Shown: positions 7,001 through 14,300 of the stretch, piece by piece
Numbering within the stretch: the first letter of the stretch is position 1
How the letters are laid out: each line of letters starts with the position of its first letter
DNA from: an uncultured Cardiobacterium sp.
Lineage (GTDB): Bacteria; Pseudomonadota; Gammaproteobacteria; Cardiobacteriales; Cardiobacteriaceae
Length of the DNA stretch: 14,573 nucleotides
NCBI RefSeq assembly: GCF_938028825.1
Contig: NZ_CALIZP010000087.1
Coordinates: forward strand, 1-14,573
Direction of reading: 5' to 3'
Notes under the pieces: generated by a model
Told to the model about the DNA's origin: nothing
The model's database searches: none
What the model saw: the letters and a program-made list of their open reading frames with translations, nothing else
Program-made: the position numbers and the translations under genes

Positions 7001-7146
7001 GGAGCATGCACGCACCCGCACAGCGGCGTATGGCTTCCGGCGGGCGATACCATCCCCCAAAAATCCACAGAAATGCCGTCATGCCCGGTTATCCGGCAAA
7101 GCCGCTGTCGCCCTTGTTAGGCGGCGCGGGGGCGGTGGCGACAATC

Positions 7147-7155
7147 TGCTATCAT
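7147..7155 (+). promoter_or_regulatory. Candidate extended -10 promoter of dsbB
   Basis: TGCTATCAT is an extended -10 (TGnTATAAT type, one mismatch) 32 bases before the dsbB start. No convincing -35 box lies upstream; TTGTTA at 7114-7119 is too far (30 bp). Confidence 0.45.
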
Positions 7156-7187
7156 TCGCGCCGTTTCAAGCCAACCCACGAGGATTC

Positions 7188-7697
7188 ATGAATTTTACCG
7201 ACACCCACCGCCGTATCGTGCTTGCCGTTTGCGGCCTCGCTTCCTGGGCTTCCATCGCCTTCGCCTATTTCTATCTGGAAAAAACGCTGTGGCTGACGCC
7301 GTGCAACCTGTGCATGATGCAGCGCCTTGCCTTCGGCCTCATCGGCTTCTTCTTCCTGCTGGATGCCATCTGCTGGCCGGGCCGCCCCGCGACGCGCTTC
7401 CTGATGCGCCTCGGCAAATATCTTTCCATCTTCTTCGGCATCGGCCTCGCCGCCCGCCATCTCTACATCCAGAGCCTGCCGAAGGATCAGGTCTCCGCCT
7501 GCGGTTTTGATTTCTACACCACGCTGGACAAGAACGGCTTCTGGGGCGGTCTGCTTACCGCCATGCATGGCGACGGCGATTGTGCCACCCGCGACCTGTT
7601 CCTCGGCCTGCGCATTCCGGTGTGGTCAATGCTGCTGTTTGTCGGCCTGCTGCTCATCTGCGTGATCTTCGAGCGCGGCAAACCGGCCCGCAACTGA
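7188..7697 (+). CDS. dsbB: DsbB, disulfide bond formation protein B
   Basis: 169 residues. Inner-membrane quinone reductase that reoxidises periplasmic DsbA. Four hydrophobic segments are visible (about 9-28, 43-62, 73-91, 139-161). The first periplasmic loop has the canonical TPCNLCMMQR, with the C39-X2-C42 pair and R46 near the quinone site. The second loop holds C105 (SACGFDF) and C132 (GDGDCA), the pair that attacks DsbA. Start ATG 7188 follows GAGG at good spacing. The gene stands alone, divergent from the ynb operon and convergent with hpf across a bidirectional terminator. All catalytic cysteines are present. Confidence 0.97.
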   Translation: MNFTDTHRRIVLAVCGLASWASIAFAYFYLEKTLWLTPCNLCMMQRLAFGLIGFFFLLDAICWPGRPATRFLMRLGKYLSIFFGIGLAARHLYIQSLPKDQVSACGFDFYTTLDKNGFWGGLLTAMHGDGDCATRDLFLGLRIPVWSMLLFVGLLLICVIFERGKPARN

Positions 7698-7715
7698 ACG
7701 CCGCGTTCAGGGCAC

Positions 7716-7745
7716 AAAAAACCCCCGCCGCAGCGGGGGTTTTTA
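7716..7745. terminator. Bidirectional rho-independent terminator between dsbB and hpf
   Basis: Perfect stem ACCCCCGC (7721-7728) and GCGGGGGT (7733-7740) with loop CGCA, flanked by AAAAA on the left and TTTTA on the right. It therefore works for dsbB (+) and hpf (-). Confidence 0.93.
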
Positions 7746-7755
7746 TTTTGGCGCA

Positions 7756-8043
7756 TCAGCGGTGTTCGTGCAGTTTTTCCTTGTGCTTGCGGATTTGCCT
7801 GTCAAGGACATCGCTCAACAAATCAATCGCGGCATACATGTCCTCATGGGCGGCATCGCCGTGGATGGTCTTGCCCGAGGCAAGGTGAATCGTTGCTTCG
7901 GCAATTTTCAGATGGTTCTCCGCACGCAGCGTTACCTGGGCGCTGGTAACGTCCTGCGCATCCAGCCCGCCGAGCTTGTCTTCGACGTAGCTGTGAACCG
8001 CTTCGCTGATGTCCAGGTGTTTGCCGGTGATGTTGTAGTTCAT
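7756..8043 (-). CDS. hpf: Short-form ribosome hibernation promoting factor HPF
   Basis: 95 residues, the usual length of gammaproteobacterial HPF. It binds the decoding region of the 30S subunit in stationary phase and promotes 100S ribosome dimers. The sequence runs NITGKHLDISEAVHSYVEDKL at the start, then basic TLRAENHLKIAEATIHL, then the hallmark HEDMYAAIDLLSDVLDRQIRKHKEKL. Two adjacent ATG codons (8046, 8043) are possible. I chose 8043, which gives AAGGAG a 6-base spacing and matches the MxxNITG start of the family. It lies 75 bp downstream of yraN on the same strand and may be co-transcribed or have its own promoter. The usual rpoN neighbour is absent from the window. A 12-bp inverted repeat spans its leader. 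Confidence 0.95.
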   Translation of the reverse strand: MNYNITGKHLDISEAVHSYVEDKLGGLDAQDVTSAQVTLRAENHLKIAEATIHLASGKTIHGDAAHEDMYAAIDLLSDVLDRQIRKHKEKLHEHR

Positions 8044-8053
8044 CATCCACTCC

Positions 8054-8104
8054 TTCTGTTGCTTTGGGTTAAAATTTGTGATTAACGTATCAAAAGCAAC
8101 AGAA
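8054..8104. promoter_or_regulatory. 12-bp perfect inverted repeat in the hpf leader
   Basis: TTCTGTTGCTTT (8054-8065) and AAAGCAACAGAA (8093-8104) are exact inverse repeats 27 bp apart. Inside lies a nested GTTAA/TTAAC pair. In the hpf transcript the 3' arm ends in AGAA, directly continuing into GGAG, so it overlaps the Shine-Dalgarno. It could be a DNA operator or an RNA stem that hides the ribosome site. Confidence 0.6.
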
Positions 8105-8118
8105 ACCCGCAAGCGCTT

Positions 8119-8484
8119 TCACGCGCAAAACGCCGCCCGCAGCCAGGTAATCTCCGCGCCGTCGATACACACCGCATCGAAGCGGCAATCCGGCGGCGTC
8201 GTCGGGTGGTGCTGCTGCAAATACACCTGCGCCGTCTTGCGGATTTTCTCCCGCTTGGCGGCACCGATACTCGCCGCCGCGCTGACCTGCGCCCCCGCCG
8301 CGCGGCTGCGCACCTCGACGAAAACCAGCACCGCGCCATCACGGGCGATGAGGTCGATCTCGCCGTAACGGCTGCGAAAGTTGTTCGCTACAATGACCAA
8401 CCCCTGCGCTTTCAGATAAGCGGCGGCGCGCTTTTCGCCCGCCCGGCCGCGACGCAGATGGGGGGCAAGTTTGGCAAGAAACAT
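8119..8484 (-). CDS. yraN: YraN / UPF0102 family nuclease-like protein
   Basis: 121 residues, normal for the family. UPF0102 proteins have a Holliday-junction-resolvase/restriction-endonuclease-like fold; a cellular role is not established. Visible motifs are GRAGEKRAAAYL (13-24), RYGEIDLIARDG (39-50) and VFVEVRSR (54-61), giving the E..D..ExR-type active-site set, and RFDAV (101-105). Start ATG 8484 (MFLAKLAPHLRRG) has only a poor ribosome site. The family normally begins close to this point, and the long in-frame extension upstream lies antisense to rsmI and is not credible. It diverges from rsmI with 12 bp between starts. In E. coli lpoA lies between these two genes; here it is missing. 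Confidence 0.93.
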   Translation of the reverse strand: MFLAKLAPHLRRGRAGEKRAAAYLKAQGLVIVANNFRSRYGEIDLIARDGAVLVFVEVRSRAAGAQVSAAASIGAAKREKIRKTAQVYLQQHHPTTPPDCRFDAVCIDGAEITWLRAAFCA

Positions 8485-8496
8485 GAAGGAAACCCA

Positions 8497-9327
8497 ATGA
8501 GTGGAACGTTGTACATCGTCGCCACGCCGATAGGCAATCTGGACGACATCGGCAGGCGCGCGCTGGCGACCCTGCAAGCGGCCGACATTATAGCCTGCGA
8601 GGATACCCGCCACAGCCGCCGCCTGCTTGATGCCTGCGCCATCGACCGCCCGCTCACCGCGCTGCATCAGCACAATGAACGCGGCGCGGCGGAAGCGCTC
8701 ATCCGCCGCCTGCACGCGGGCGAAAACGTCGCCCTCGTCAGCGACGCCGGCACGCCGCTCGTCTCCGACCCCGGCGCCCTGCTCACCCGTCTTGCGCATG
8801 CGGCGGGCATCCGCGTCTGCCCCATCCCGGGCGCCAGCAGCGTCATCGTCGCCCTTTCCGCCGGCGGCCTGCCCGCCGACCGCTTCACCTTCGCCGGTTT
8901 CATCCCCGCCAAAGCAGGCGAGCGGCAACGCTTCCTCGACGACTACCGCACCGCCACGCACACCACCATCTTCTTTGAAGCGCCGCACCGCATCGCCGAC
9001 ACCCTCGCCGCGATGGCGGACGCCTTCGACAGCGCACGCCCGCTCGTCATCGCCCGCGAACTGAGCAAACAGTTCGAGCAAATCGCGTCTCTGACCGTCG
9101 CCACCGCCCCCGCCTGGCTGGCCGCAGACGCCAACCGCGCGCGTGGCGAATTCGTGCTGCTCCTCGGCGCGGCGGCAGCGCAACCGAACGCCGGCTGGCA
9201 GGCACTTGCCGACGACCTGCGCGATGCGGGGCTCGCGGCAAAAACCACCGCCGCCCTCGTCGCCAAACACACGGGCGCGAACAAAAAAGCCGTTTACCAA
9301 TACCTGCTCGACCGCGCCGACGGCTGA
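8497..9327 (+). CDS. rsmI: RsmI, 16S rRNA (cytidine1402-2'-O)-methyltransferase
   Basis: 276 residues, normal length. It 2'-O-methylates C1402 of 16S rRNA, with SAM as donor. Family motifs in order: LYIVATPIGNLDDI at the N-terminus, ACEDTRHSRRLL, HQHNER, the SAM-binding SDAGTPLVSDPG, PGASSVIVALSAGGLPADRFTFAGFIPAK, and FFEAPHRI. The C-terminal helical part ends KKAVYQYLL. Start ATG 8497 follows GAAGGAAACCCA, a good ribosome site; upstream codons in this frame lie antisense to yraN. Its promoter must overlap the yraN coding sequence; a lone TACAAT at 8389-8394 is the only candidate -10 I see. It is 138 bp from clpB, with no clear terminator after it. Confidence 0.97.
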   Translation: MSGTLYIVATPIGNLDDIGRRALATLQAADIIACEDTRHSRRLLDACAIDRPLTALHQHNERGAAEALIRRLHAGENVALVSDAGTPLVSDPGALLTRLAHAAGIRVCPIPGASSVIVALSAGGLPADRFTFAGFIPAKAGERQRFLDDYRTATHTTIFFEAPHRIADTLAAMADAFDSARPLVIARELSKQFEQIASLTVATAPAWLAADANRARGEFVLLLGAAAAQPNAGWQALADDLRDAGLAAKTTAALVAKHTGANKKAVYQYLLDRADG

Positions 9328-9404
9328 ACCGCCCTGCCCTCTTGCCATAAACCGCACCGCTTCCCGCCTGACGCCGTCCATCTGCAAAAAATTCATTGAA
9401 AAAA

Positions 9405-9432
9405 CTTGAAAACCCCCACCTGTCCCATAAAT
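9405..9432 (+). promoter_or_regulatory. Sigma-32 heat-shock promoter of clpB
   Basis: CTTGAAA (9405-9411), 12 bp, then CCCATAAAT (9424-9432). This matches the known RpoH consensus CTTGAAA-N11-16-CCCCATnT in both boxes, and it lies about 33 bases upstream of the clpB start. Confidence 0.85.
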
Positions 9433-9465
9433 AGAACCCATCGTTAATCAACCACAGGAAAAACC

Positions 9466-12039
9466 ATGCAACCCTTTACCAGCCGCTTCCAGGAAGCCCT
9501 GCAAACCGCACAGTCCATTGCCGTCGGCAAGGACAGCAATTACATCGAACCCGCGCACGTCTATCTCGCCCTGCTGCGGCAGGAAGGCGGTGCCGCTGCT
9601 TCCATCCTGCGTCAGGCGGGTGTGGATGCGGGCGCGCTGCGCCGGCAGATAGAACAAATCGTGGACGACCTGCCGCGCGTCGGCAAAGCCGACGGCCAGG
9701 TCAACGTCTCGCCGGAAACCGCCCGCCTGCTCAACCTCTGCGACAAATACGCGCAGCAAAACGGCGACCAATACCTCTCCTCCGAACTCTTCCTCCTCGC
9801 CGCCTGCGAAGATAACGGCGCGCTCGGCAAGGCGCTGAAAAACGCCGGCCTGCAAAAAGCCAAACTGCAACACGTCATCAACGAACTGCGCGGTGGCGAA
9901 CCCGTTACCGACGAAGCCGCCGAAGACAAACGCGAGGCGCTGAAAAAATACACCATCGACGTCACCGCCCGCGCCGAACAGGGCAAAATCGACCCCGTCA
10001 TCGGCCGCGACGAAGAAATCCGCCGCGCCATGCAAATCCTGCAACGGCGCAACAAAAACAACCCCGTCCTCATCGGCGAACCGGGCGTGGGCAAAACCGC
10101 CATCGTCGAAGGCCTCGCACAGCGCATTGTTAACGGCGAAGTCCCGGAAAGCCTGAAAGGCAAACGCCTGCTCTCGCTGGATCTCGCCGCCTTGATGGCC
10201 GGCAGCAAATACCGGGGCGACTTCGAAGAACGCCTGAAAGCCGTGCTCAACGACATCGAAAAAGCGAATGGGCAAATCATCCTCTTCATCGACGAAATCC
10301 ACACCATGGTCGGCGCGGGCAAAACCGAAGGCTCAATGGATGCCGGCAACATGCTCAAACCGGCGCTGGCGCGTGGCGAACTGCACTGCATCGGCGCAAC
10401 CACGCTGGACGAATACCGCCAGTACATGGAAAAAGACGCCGCTCTCGAACGCCGCTTCCAGAAAGTGATGGTCGAAGAACCGAGCGTGGAAGACACCATC
10501 GCCATCCTGCGCGGCCTGCAAGAACGCTACGAAGTCCACCACGGCATCGACATCACCGACCCGGCACTCGTCGCCGCCGCCGTCCTCTCCAATCGCTACA
10601 TCACCAACCGCCAGCTGCCGGACAAAGCCATCGACCTCATCGACGAGGCCGCCGCGCAAATCCGCATGGAACTCGACAGCAAGCCGGAGGCGATGGACCG
10701 CATCGACCGCCGCCTCATCCAGCTGAAAATGGAACGCCTGGCGCTTGAAAAAGAACACGACGACGCCTCGAAAAAACGCCTCGCCGATCTCGAAGACGAC
10801 ATCCAGAAACTGGAAAAAGAATACGCCGACCTGAACGAAATCTGGCAGGCGGAAAAAGCGAGTAACCAAGGCAGCGCGGGCATCAAAGAAGAAATCGACC
10901 GCCTGCGCATCGAACTCGAAGCTGCGAAACGGCGCGGCGATCTCGCCACCATGAGCGAAATCCAGTACGGCAAAATCCCGGCCCTGGAAAAACAGCTGAC
11001 CGCCGCGAACGCTGCCGATAGCAGCAGCACCCCGCACCAGCTCATGCGCAGCAAAGTCACCGAAGAAGAAATCGCGCAAATCGTCTCGCGCTGGACGGGC
11101 ATCCCTGTCGCGAAAATGCTCGAAAGCGAAAAAGAAAAACTGCTGGCGCTGGAAAGCGCACTGGGTGCCCGCGTCGTCGGCCAGGAAACCGCCGTCGAAG
11201 CGGTAGCAAACGCGATTCGCCGCAACCGCGCCGGACTGTCCGACCCGAACCGCCCCATCGGTTCCTTCCTTTTCCTCGGCCCGACCGGCGTCGGCAAAAC
11301 CGAACTGTGCCGCACCCTCGCCGCTTTCCTCTTTGACAGCGACGAAGCCATCGTCCGCCTCGACATGAGCGAATACATGGAAAAACACAGCGTTGCCCGC
11401 CTCATCGGCGCACCGCCCGGCTACGTCGGCTACGACCAGGGCGGCTACCTGACCGAAGCCGTGCGCCGCCGCCCGTACAGCGTCGTCCTCTTCGACGAAA
11501 TCGAAAAAGCGCATCCGGATGTGTTCAACGTGCTGCTGCAAGTGCTGGACGATGGTCGCCTGACCGACGGCCAGGGCCGCACCGTGGATTTCCGCAACAC
11601 TGTCATTATCATGACTTCGAACCTCGGCTCGCACCTCATCCAGGAAGCGCCGCAGGACGACTACGAAACCATGAAAATCAAAGTGATGGAAGTCGTCGCG
11701 GCGCATTTCCGCCCGGAATTCATCAACCGTATCGACGAAACCGTCGTCTTCCATTCACTCGGTAAAGAACACATGGCGGGCATCGCCAAAATCCAGCTGG
11801 GACGGCTGGAAAAACGCCTCGCCGAACGCGACCTCAAACTGGACATCAGTCCGGCCGCGCTTGAACAACTGGTGGAAGTTGGTTACGACCCGACCTTCGG
11901 CGCACGTCCGCTGAAACGCGCCATCCAGACCCACCTGGAAAACCCGCTGGCACAACGCATCCTCGCCGGCGACTTCCTCCCGGGTAGCACCGTCCATGTG
12001 GACTACAAAGACGGCGAAGGCTTCGTCTTCCACGCCTGA
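9466..12039 (+). CDS. clpB: ClpB ATP-dependent disaggregase
   Basis: 857 residues, as E. coli ClpB. A hexameric cytosolic AAA+ chaperone that, with DnaK, pulls proteins out of aggregates. The Clp N-domain spans about 1-145. AAA-1 has Walker A GEPGVGKT (204-211) and Walker B FIDEIH (D276/E277). The coiled-coil middle domain lies at about 400-520, rich in Lys/Glu/Leu. AAA-2 has Walker A GPTGVGKT (605-612), Walker B LFDEIEKAHPDV (D677/E678) and pore motif GAPPGYVGY. Sensor regions RRFQK, TSNLGS and GARPLKRAIQ are intact. Start ATG 9466 follows CAGGAAAAACC. Monocistronic, behind a sigma-32 promoter and before a strong terminator. No ClpP-binding loop (IGF/L) was noticed, consistent with ClpB rather than ClpA. 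Confidence 0.98.
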   Translation: MQPFTSRFQEALQTAQSIAVGKDSNYIEPAHVYLALLRQEGGAAASILRQAGVDAGALRRQIEQIVDDLPRVGKADGQVNVSPETARLLNLCDKYAQQNGDQYLSSELFLLAACEDNGALGKALKNAGLQKAKLQHVINELRGGEPVTDEAAEDKREALKKYTIDVTARAEQGKIDPVIGRDEEIRRAMQILQRRNKNNPVLIGEPGVGKTAIVEGLAQRIVNGEVPESLKGKRLLSLDLAALMAGSKYRGDFEERLKAVLNDIEKANGQIILFIDEIHTMVGAGKTEGSMDAGNMLKPALARGELHCIGATTLDEYRQYMEKDAALERRFQKVMVEEPSVEDTIAILRGLQERYEVHHGIDITDPALVAAAVLSNRYITNRQLPDKAIDLIDEAAAQIRMELDSKPEAMDRIDRRLIQLKMERLALEKEHDDASKKRLADLEDDIQKLEKEYADLNEIWQAEKASNQGSAGIKEEIDRLRIELEAAKRRGDLATMSEIQYGKIPALEKQLTAANAADSSSTPHQLMRSKVTEEEIAQIVSRWTGIPVAKMLESEKEKLLALESALGARVVGQETAVEAVANAIRRNRAGLSDPNRPIGSFLFLGPTGVGKTELCRTLAAFLFDSDEAIVRLDMSEYMEKHSVARLIGAPPGYVGYDQGGYLTEAVRRRPYSVVLFDEIEKAHPDVFNVLLQVLDDGRLTDGQGRTVDFRNTVIIMTSNLGSHLIQEAPQDDYETMKIKVMEVVAAHFRPEFINRIDETVVFHSLGKEHMAGIAKIQLGRLEKRLAERDLKLDISPAALEQLVEVGYDPTFGARPLKRAIQTHLENPLAQRILAGDFLPGSTVHVDYKDGEGFVFHA

Positions 12040-12055
12040 TGCTGCTTTCGCACAC

Positions 12056-12085
12056 AGAAAAACCCGCCGCAAGGCGGGTTTTTTA
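12056..12085 (+). terminator. Rho-independent terminator of clpB
   Basis: Perfect stem AACCCGCC (12061-12068) and GGCGGGTT (12073-12080) with a GCAA loop, preceded by A-rich and followed by TTTTTA sequence. It marks the border to the AT-rich accessory region. Confidence 0.93.
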
Positions 12086-12127
12086 TAGCGGCAGAGGCAA
12101 AAGTAGCGTTTTTAAAATATTCCGTAG

Positions 12128-12133
12128 TATGAT
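12128..12133 (+). promoter_or_regulatory. Candidate -10 box upstream of the toxin-like gene
   Basis: TATGAT (5 of 6 to TATAAT) lies 32 bases before the start codon at 12166, after an AT-rich TTTTTAAAATATT stretch. No recognisable -35 box is present at the right distance. Confidence 0.3.
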
Positions 12134-12165
12134 GAAAAAGAAATCTTCACTTACAGGTAATCAGG

Positions 12166-13215
12166 ATGAACACTTATCGCAAAGCCACTTTAATACTGCT
12201 ATCACTGGCATTTTTAACCAATCCGCTTCACCTGCCTGCACAAACGGCTGCAGCTATCAACGATTGGGAGCTTTATGAAATATCCAGGGCAGGTGCAACG
12301 AGCATTTATACAGCCATCAAACATACGCCCAATGGATCTTATATAAGCACTGCCAAATTCACACCTAATGTCGGAAATATTACCAGGTTTATTGGGCGAG
12401 CAAGTTTTATTTCTGCGGTAGTCTTGGCCATAAAAGGATTATTCGATATGGTGAATTATGTGATGGATCCGGAAAATAACCGGGTAAAATTTACGAGAAA
12501 CACGGGATTATGGACGGATCATGACAGAAAAATAGTAGGCGATATTGCGACAGTCGGACGCTATGAATGTGCAAAACCGCATGGACAGGGCGGTGGTGGC
12601 GGCCCTATAGTCATGGACTATACCGACACAGGACATGCGTATGTGAAATGTAACAATGGCTATGGGCATATCTGGGTGCACAAAGAAGAGAAAACGCTCA
12701 CGTTCAACCAAATAGCAGCGCAAATCTTTAAAAACGCGCAAGCGGGACAACCGGAAGCCATCGCCGCCATTGGACAAGTAGCGGATGAGCAGGTAACGCC
12801 GCAATGGCTTGCCACTCAATGGGAGCGCAACAAAAGACTGCTGGCTAAAACCAACGGGCAACAAAACATCAGTCCGACAGCGATTGCTTTGAGCCAGGCG
12901 CATCGTTCTGGGAGAAAATACGGAGGAAACTGCACACCGAAAGAGTTTAACGAACTGGAAAAAAGAAAAAATGAGGCTTGTCCCAGTAAAGGAAAAAAAC
13001 CCGAGGAAGAGGAAGTGCAAATCCGTTGCACAAATGCTTTGTCAGATAAAGAAATACACGATCGCGCTAAGCTTGCAGAACAATGCGCCCTTGCTCGCAC
13101 CACAATTAACAATAAATGCTTTGCCGGTGGGGACGAAAATCATAGAAAAGAAGCAAGTAAATATTGGCAAACCTATACCGACTGCTTCAAAATATTACAA
13201 AATAGATGGAATTAG
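12166..13215 (+). CDS. Secreted polymorphic-toxin-like protein with six-Cys C-terminal domain
   Basis: 349 residues with AT-richer codons than upstream genes. Residues 1-28 are a signal peptide (MNTYRKA then a hydrophobic run, cut near AQTAAA). A second hydrophobic stretch at 79-100 leads into MDPENNRVKF. Then come a Gly-rich linker (140-147) and LTFNQIAAQIFKNAQAGQPEAIAAIGQ (178-204). Parts of this N-terminal region remind me of TspB-like/inovirus coat-type proteins, a weak recollection. The C-terminus (about 255-345) has Cys256, 272, 288, 307, 318 and 340, with CALARTTINNKCFAGGDENHRKEA; I recall similar CF.GGD..H patterns in the Ntox16 predicted toxin family, not verified. A second copy of this domain downstream keeps all six Cys. 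With an acidic gene 2 bp downstream, a toxin-immunity pair is likely. Disulfides would need DsbA/DsbB. Activity and secretion route are unknown. Confidence 0.7.
   Translation: MNTYRKATLILLSLAFLTNPLHLPAQTAAAINDWELYEISRAGATSIYTAIKHTPNGSYISTAKFTPNVGNITRFIGRASFISAVVLAIKGLFDMVNYVMDPENNRVKFTRNTGLWTDHDRKIVGDIATVGRYECAKPHGQGGGGGPIVMDYTDTGHAYVKCNNGYGHIWVHKEEKTLTFNQIAAQIFKNAQAGQPEAIAAIGQVADEQVTPQWLATQWERNKRLLAKTNGQQNISPTAIALSQAHRSGRKYGGNCTPKEFNELEKRKNEACPSKGKKPEEEEVQIRCTNALSDKEIHDRAKLAEQCALARTTINNKCFAGGDENHRKEASKYWQTYTDCFKILQNRWN
12795..12975 (+). repeat. Direct repeat shared with the orphan toxin cassette, copy 1
   Basis: AACGCCGCAATG at 12795 begins a stretch highly similar to 13902 onward (offset 1107 bp, in frame). 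It runs through the linker QWERNK...AKTNGQQNISPTAIALSQAH and the start of the Cys-rich domain (CTPKEFNELE). Homology at the domain border is what C-terminal tip exchange needs. Confidence 0.85.
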
Positions 13216-13217
13216 CG

Positions 13218-13865
13218 ATGAAAAATATAGCTCCATTCAATCAAATATCATCTATAGAAAAAGTCATAAAGAAATATTTTCCAAGTAATGAAAAATTATA
13301 TAGCCTGACAGAAGATGAAGTTGCCATGTGCGGCGCCGCCCATGATGTAGATATCATGTATATGTTTAATGACAGAACCTGGCTTGACGTCTGGAATGAT
13401 TCTGATGCTTTTTGGATAGACCATATGATAGGTATGTTTTTTTACTCCTTAACGATACCAGCTGAATATTACAGAGAAATAAATAAACTTCCGGAAGTAA
13501 GCTATGAAGAAGACAAAAATAATGTCCGATTTTTTTTAACCGGGCTGCTTTACATGTGTACGGTAGCAGGCTTTAATGATAAATCTTCCCCACCGCGAGC
13601 CTCTTATTCTATTTTGGATCACTGGGATCCCAAAGAACCTTATGAAACATATGATGGATATATTGATCCAATTAAAGATTTCTTCCCTTCATTGATAGAG
13701 AAATACACATCAGAGCAGTTGTTTTTACTCTCTATTCTGTTTATGGAATTACCCAAACATGCTGATATAAGTGAACTGGGTAAGAAATATTGGACATGGA
13801 TTTATGAAAATACCGATGATGATATCCGGGAGGAAATCATAAAAGAGTTTGAAGAGAGTTTATAA
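13218..13865 (+). CDS. Probable cognate immunity protein, 215 aa
   Basis: No known family recognised. ATG 13218 is chosen over in-frame 13206 because the partial paralogue at 14301 starts at the same aligned residue (MKNIAPFNQ versus MKKTVSFDQ), and because both lie exactly 2 bp after a toxin-domain stop. The product is soluble with no signal peptide, rich in Asp/Glu/Tyr/Trp (DVWNDSDAFWIDHMIG, DHWDPKEPYETYDGY, ENTDDDIREEIIKEFEESL) and clearly acidic, while the toxin domain is Lys/Arg-rich. The N-terminus has EKVIKKYFPSNEKLY, shared with the truncated second copy. Position, tight spacing, charge and duplication together suggest it binds and neutralises the toxin domain. Composition is AT-rich like the toxin gene. 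A GGA about 7 bases upstream is the only ribosome site, so translation is probably coupled. Confidence 0.65.
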   Translation: MKNIAPFNQISSIEKVIKKYFPSNEKLYSLTEDEVAMCGAAHDVDIMYMFNDRTWLDVWNDSDAFWIDHMIGMFFYSLTIPAEYYREINKLPEVSYEEDKNNVRFFLTGLLYMCTVAGFNDKSSPPRASYSILDHWDPKEPYETYDGYIDPIKDFFPSLIEKYTSEQLFLLSILFMELPKHADISELGKKYWTWIYENTDDDIREEIIKEFEESL

Positions 13866-13901
13866 GTATAATGGCTATAAGCAATTAATCTACATTAATG
13901 C

Positions 13902-14298
13902 AACGCCGCAATGACTTGCTGGTCAATGGGAGCGCAACAAAAGACCGCTGGCTAAAACCAACGGGCAGCAAAACATCAGCCCGACAGCGATTGCTTTGAG
14001 CCAGGCACATCATTCTGGGAAAAAGTACGGAGGAAACTGTACACCGAAAGAGTTTAACGAACTGGAAACAAGGAAAAAACACTATTGTTCCGAGAGTGGA
14101 GAAATGCGTTGCCCAAAAGGCACTTTGTCAGAAGTAGAAATACGCCGTCGTGCTTATATTGCAGAACAATGCGCGCTTGCACGTTCTACAATCAACAATA
14201 AATGTTTTGCTGGTGGGGACGAAAACCATAGAAAAGAAGCAAATAAATATTGGGGTGTTTATACTGAATGCGCAAAAAGATTGAAAGCAGGCAGATAA
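13902..14298 (+). pseudogene. Orphan toxin C-terminal cassette (no signal peptide, no proper start)
   Basis: In-frame homology to the upstream toxin from about residue 210 to its end. It starts abruptly at AACGCCGCAATG, where CAA-TGG of the parent is CAA-TGA (13912-13914), so a stop lies at the front. After it the frame is open to TAA 14296-14298. It encodes QWERNK..., CTPKEFNELE and all six Cys, with spacings 16, 8, 20, 11 and 22 versus 16, 16, 19, 11 and 22 in the parent. The segment between Cys2 and Cys4 is diverged while CALAR.TINNKCFAGGDENHRKEA is almost unchanged. No ribosome site, start or signal peptide is visible; TTG 13996 is the only possible late start. This fits a silent cassette that recombines with the full-length gene to change the toxin tip, as known for other polymorphic toxin loci. 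Confidence 0.75.
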
Positions 14299-14300
14299 TT

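Noticed and set aside
7114..7119. TTGTTA as -35 box for dsbB
   Set aside because: It is 30 bp from the extended -10, far outside the usable spacing.
4606..7191. 861-residue plus-strand open frame across ynbC and ynbA
   Set aside because: Val/Gly/Ala/Asp-rich low-information protein antisense to two recognisable enzymes; no ribosome site or motif.
8389..8394. TACAAT inside yraN as -10 of rsmI
   Set aside because: No matching -35 and 100 bases from the start codon; not enough for a feature entry.
8119..9441. 440-residue minus-strand open frame covering yraN and all of rsmI
   Set aside because: Only its last 121 residues (from 8484) are YraN. The rest is antisense to rsmI, whose family motifs are clear, and is a by-product of high GC.
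10333..11754. 473-residue minus-strand open frame within clpB
   Set aside because: Antisense to conserved AAA+ domains with intact Walker motifs; composition is typical of a shadow frame.
13867..13872. Perfect TATAAT just after the immunity gene, a possible promoter for the orphan cassette
   Set aside because: No -35 at 16-18 bp (TTGAAG is only 12 bp away), the region is AT-rich, and the cassette has no start codon or ribosome site to use a transcript.
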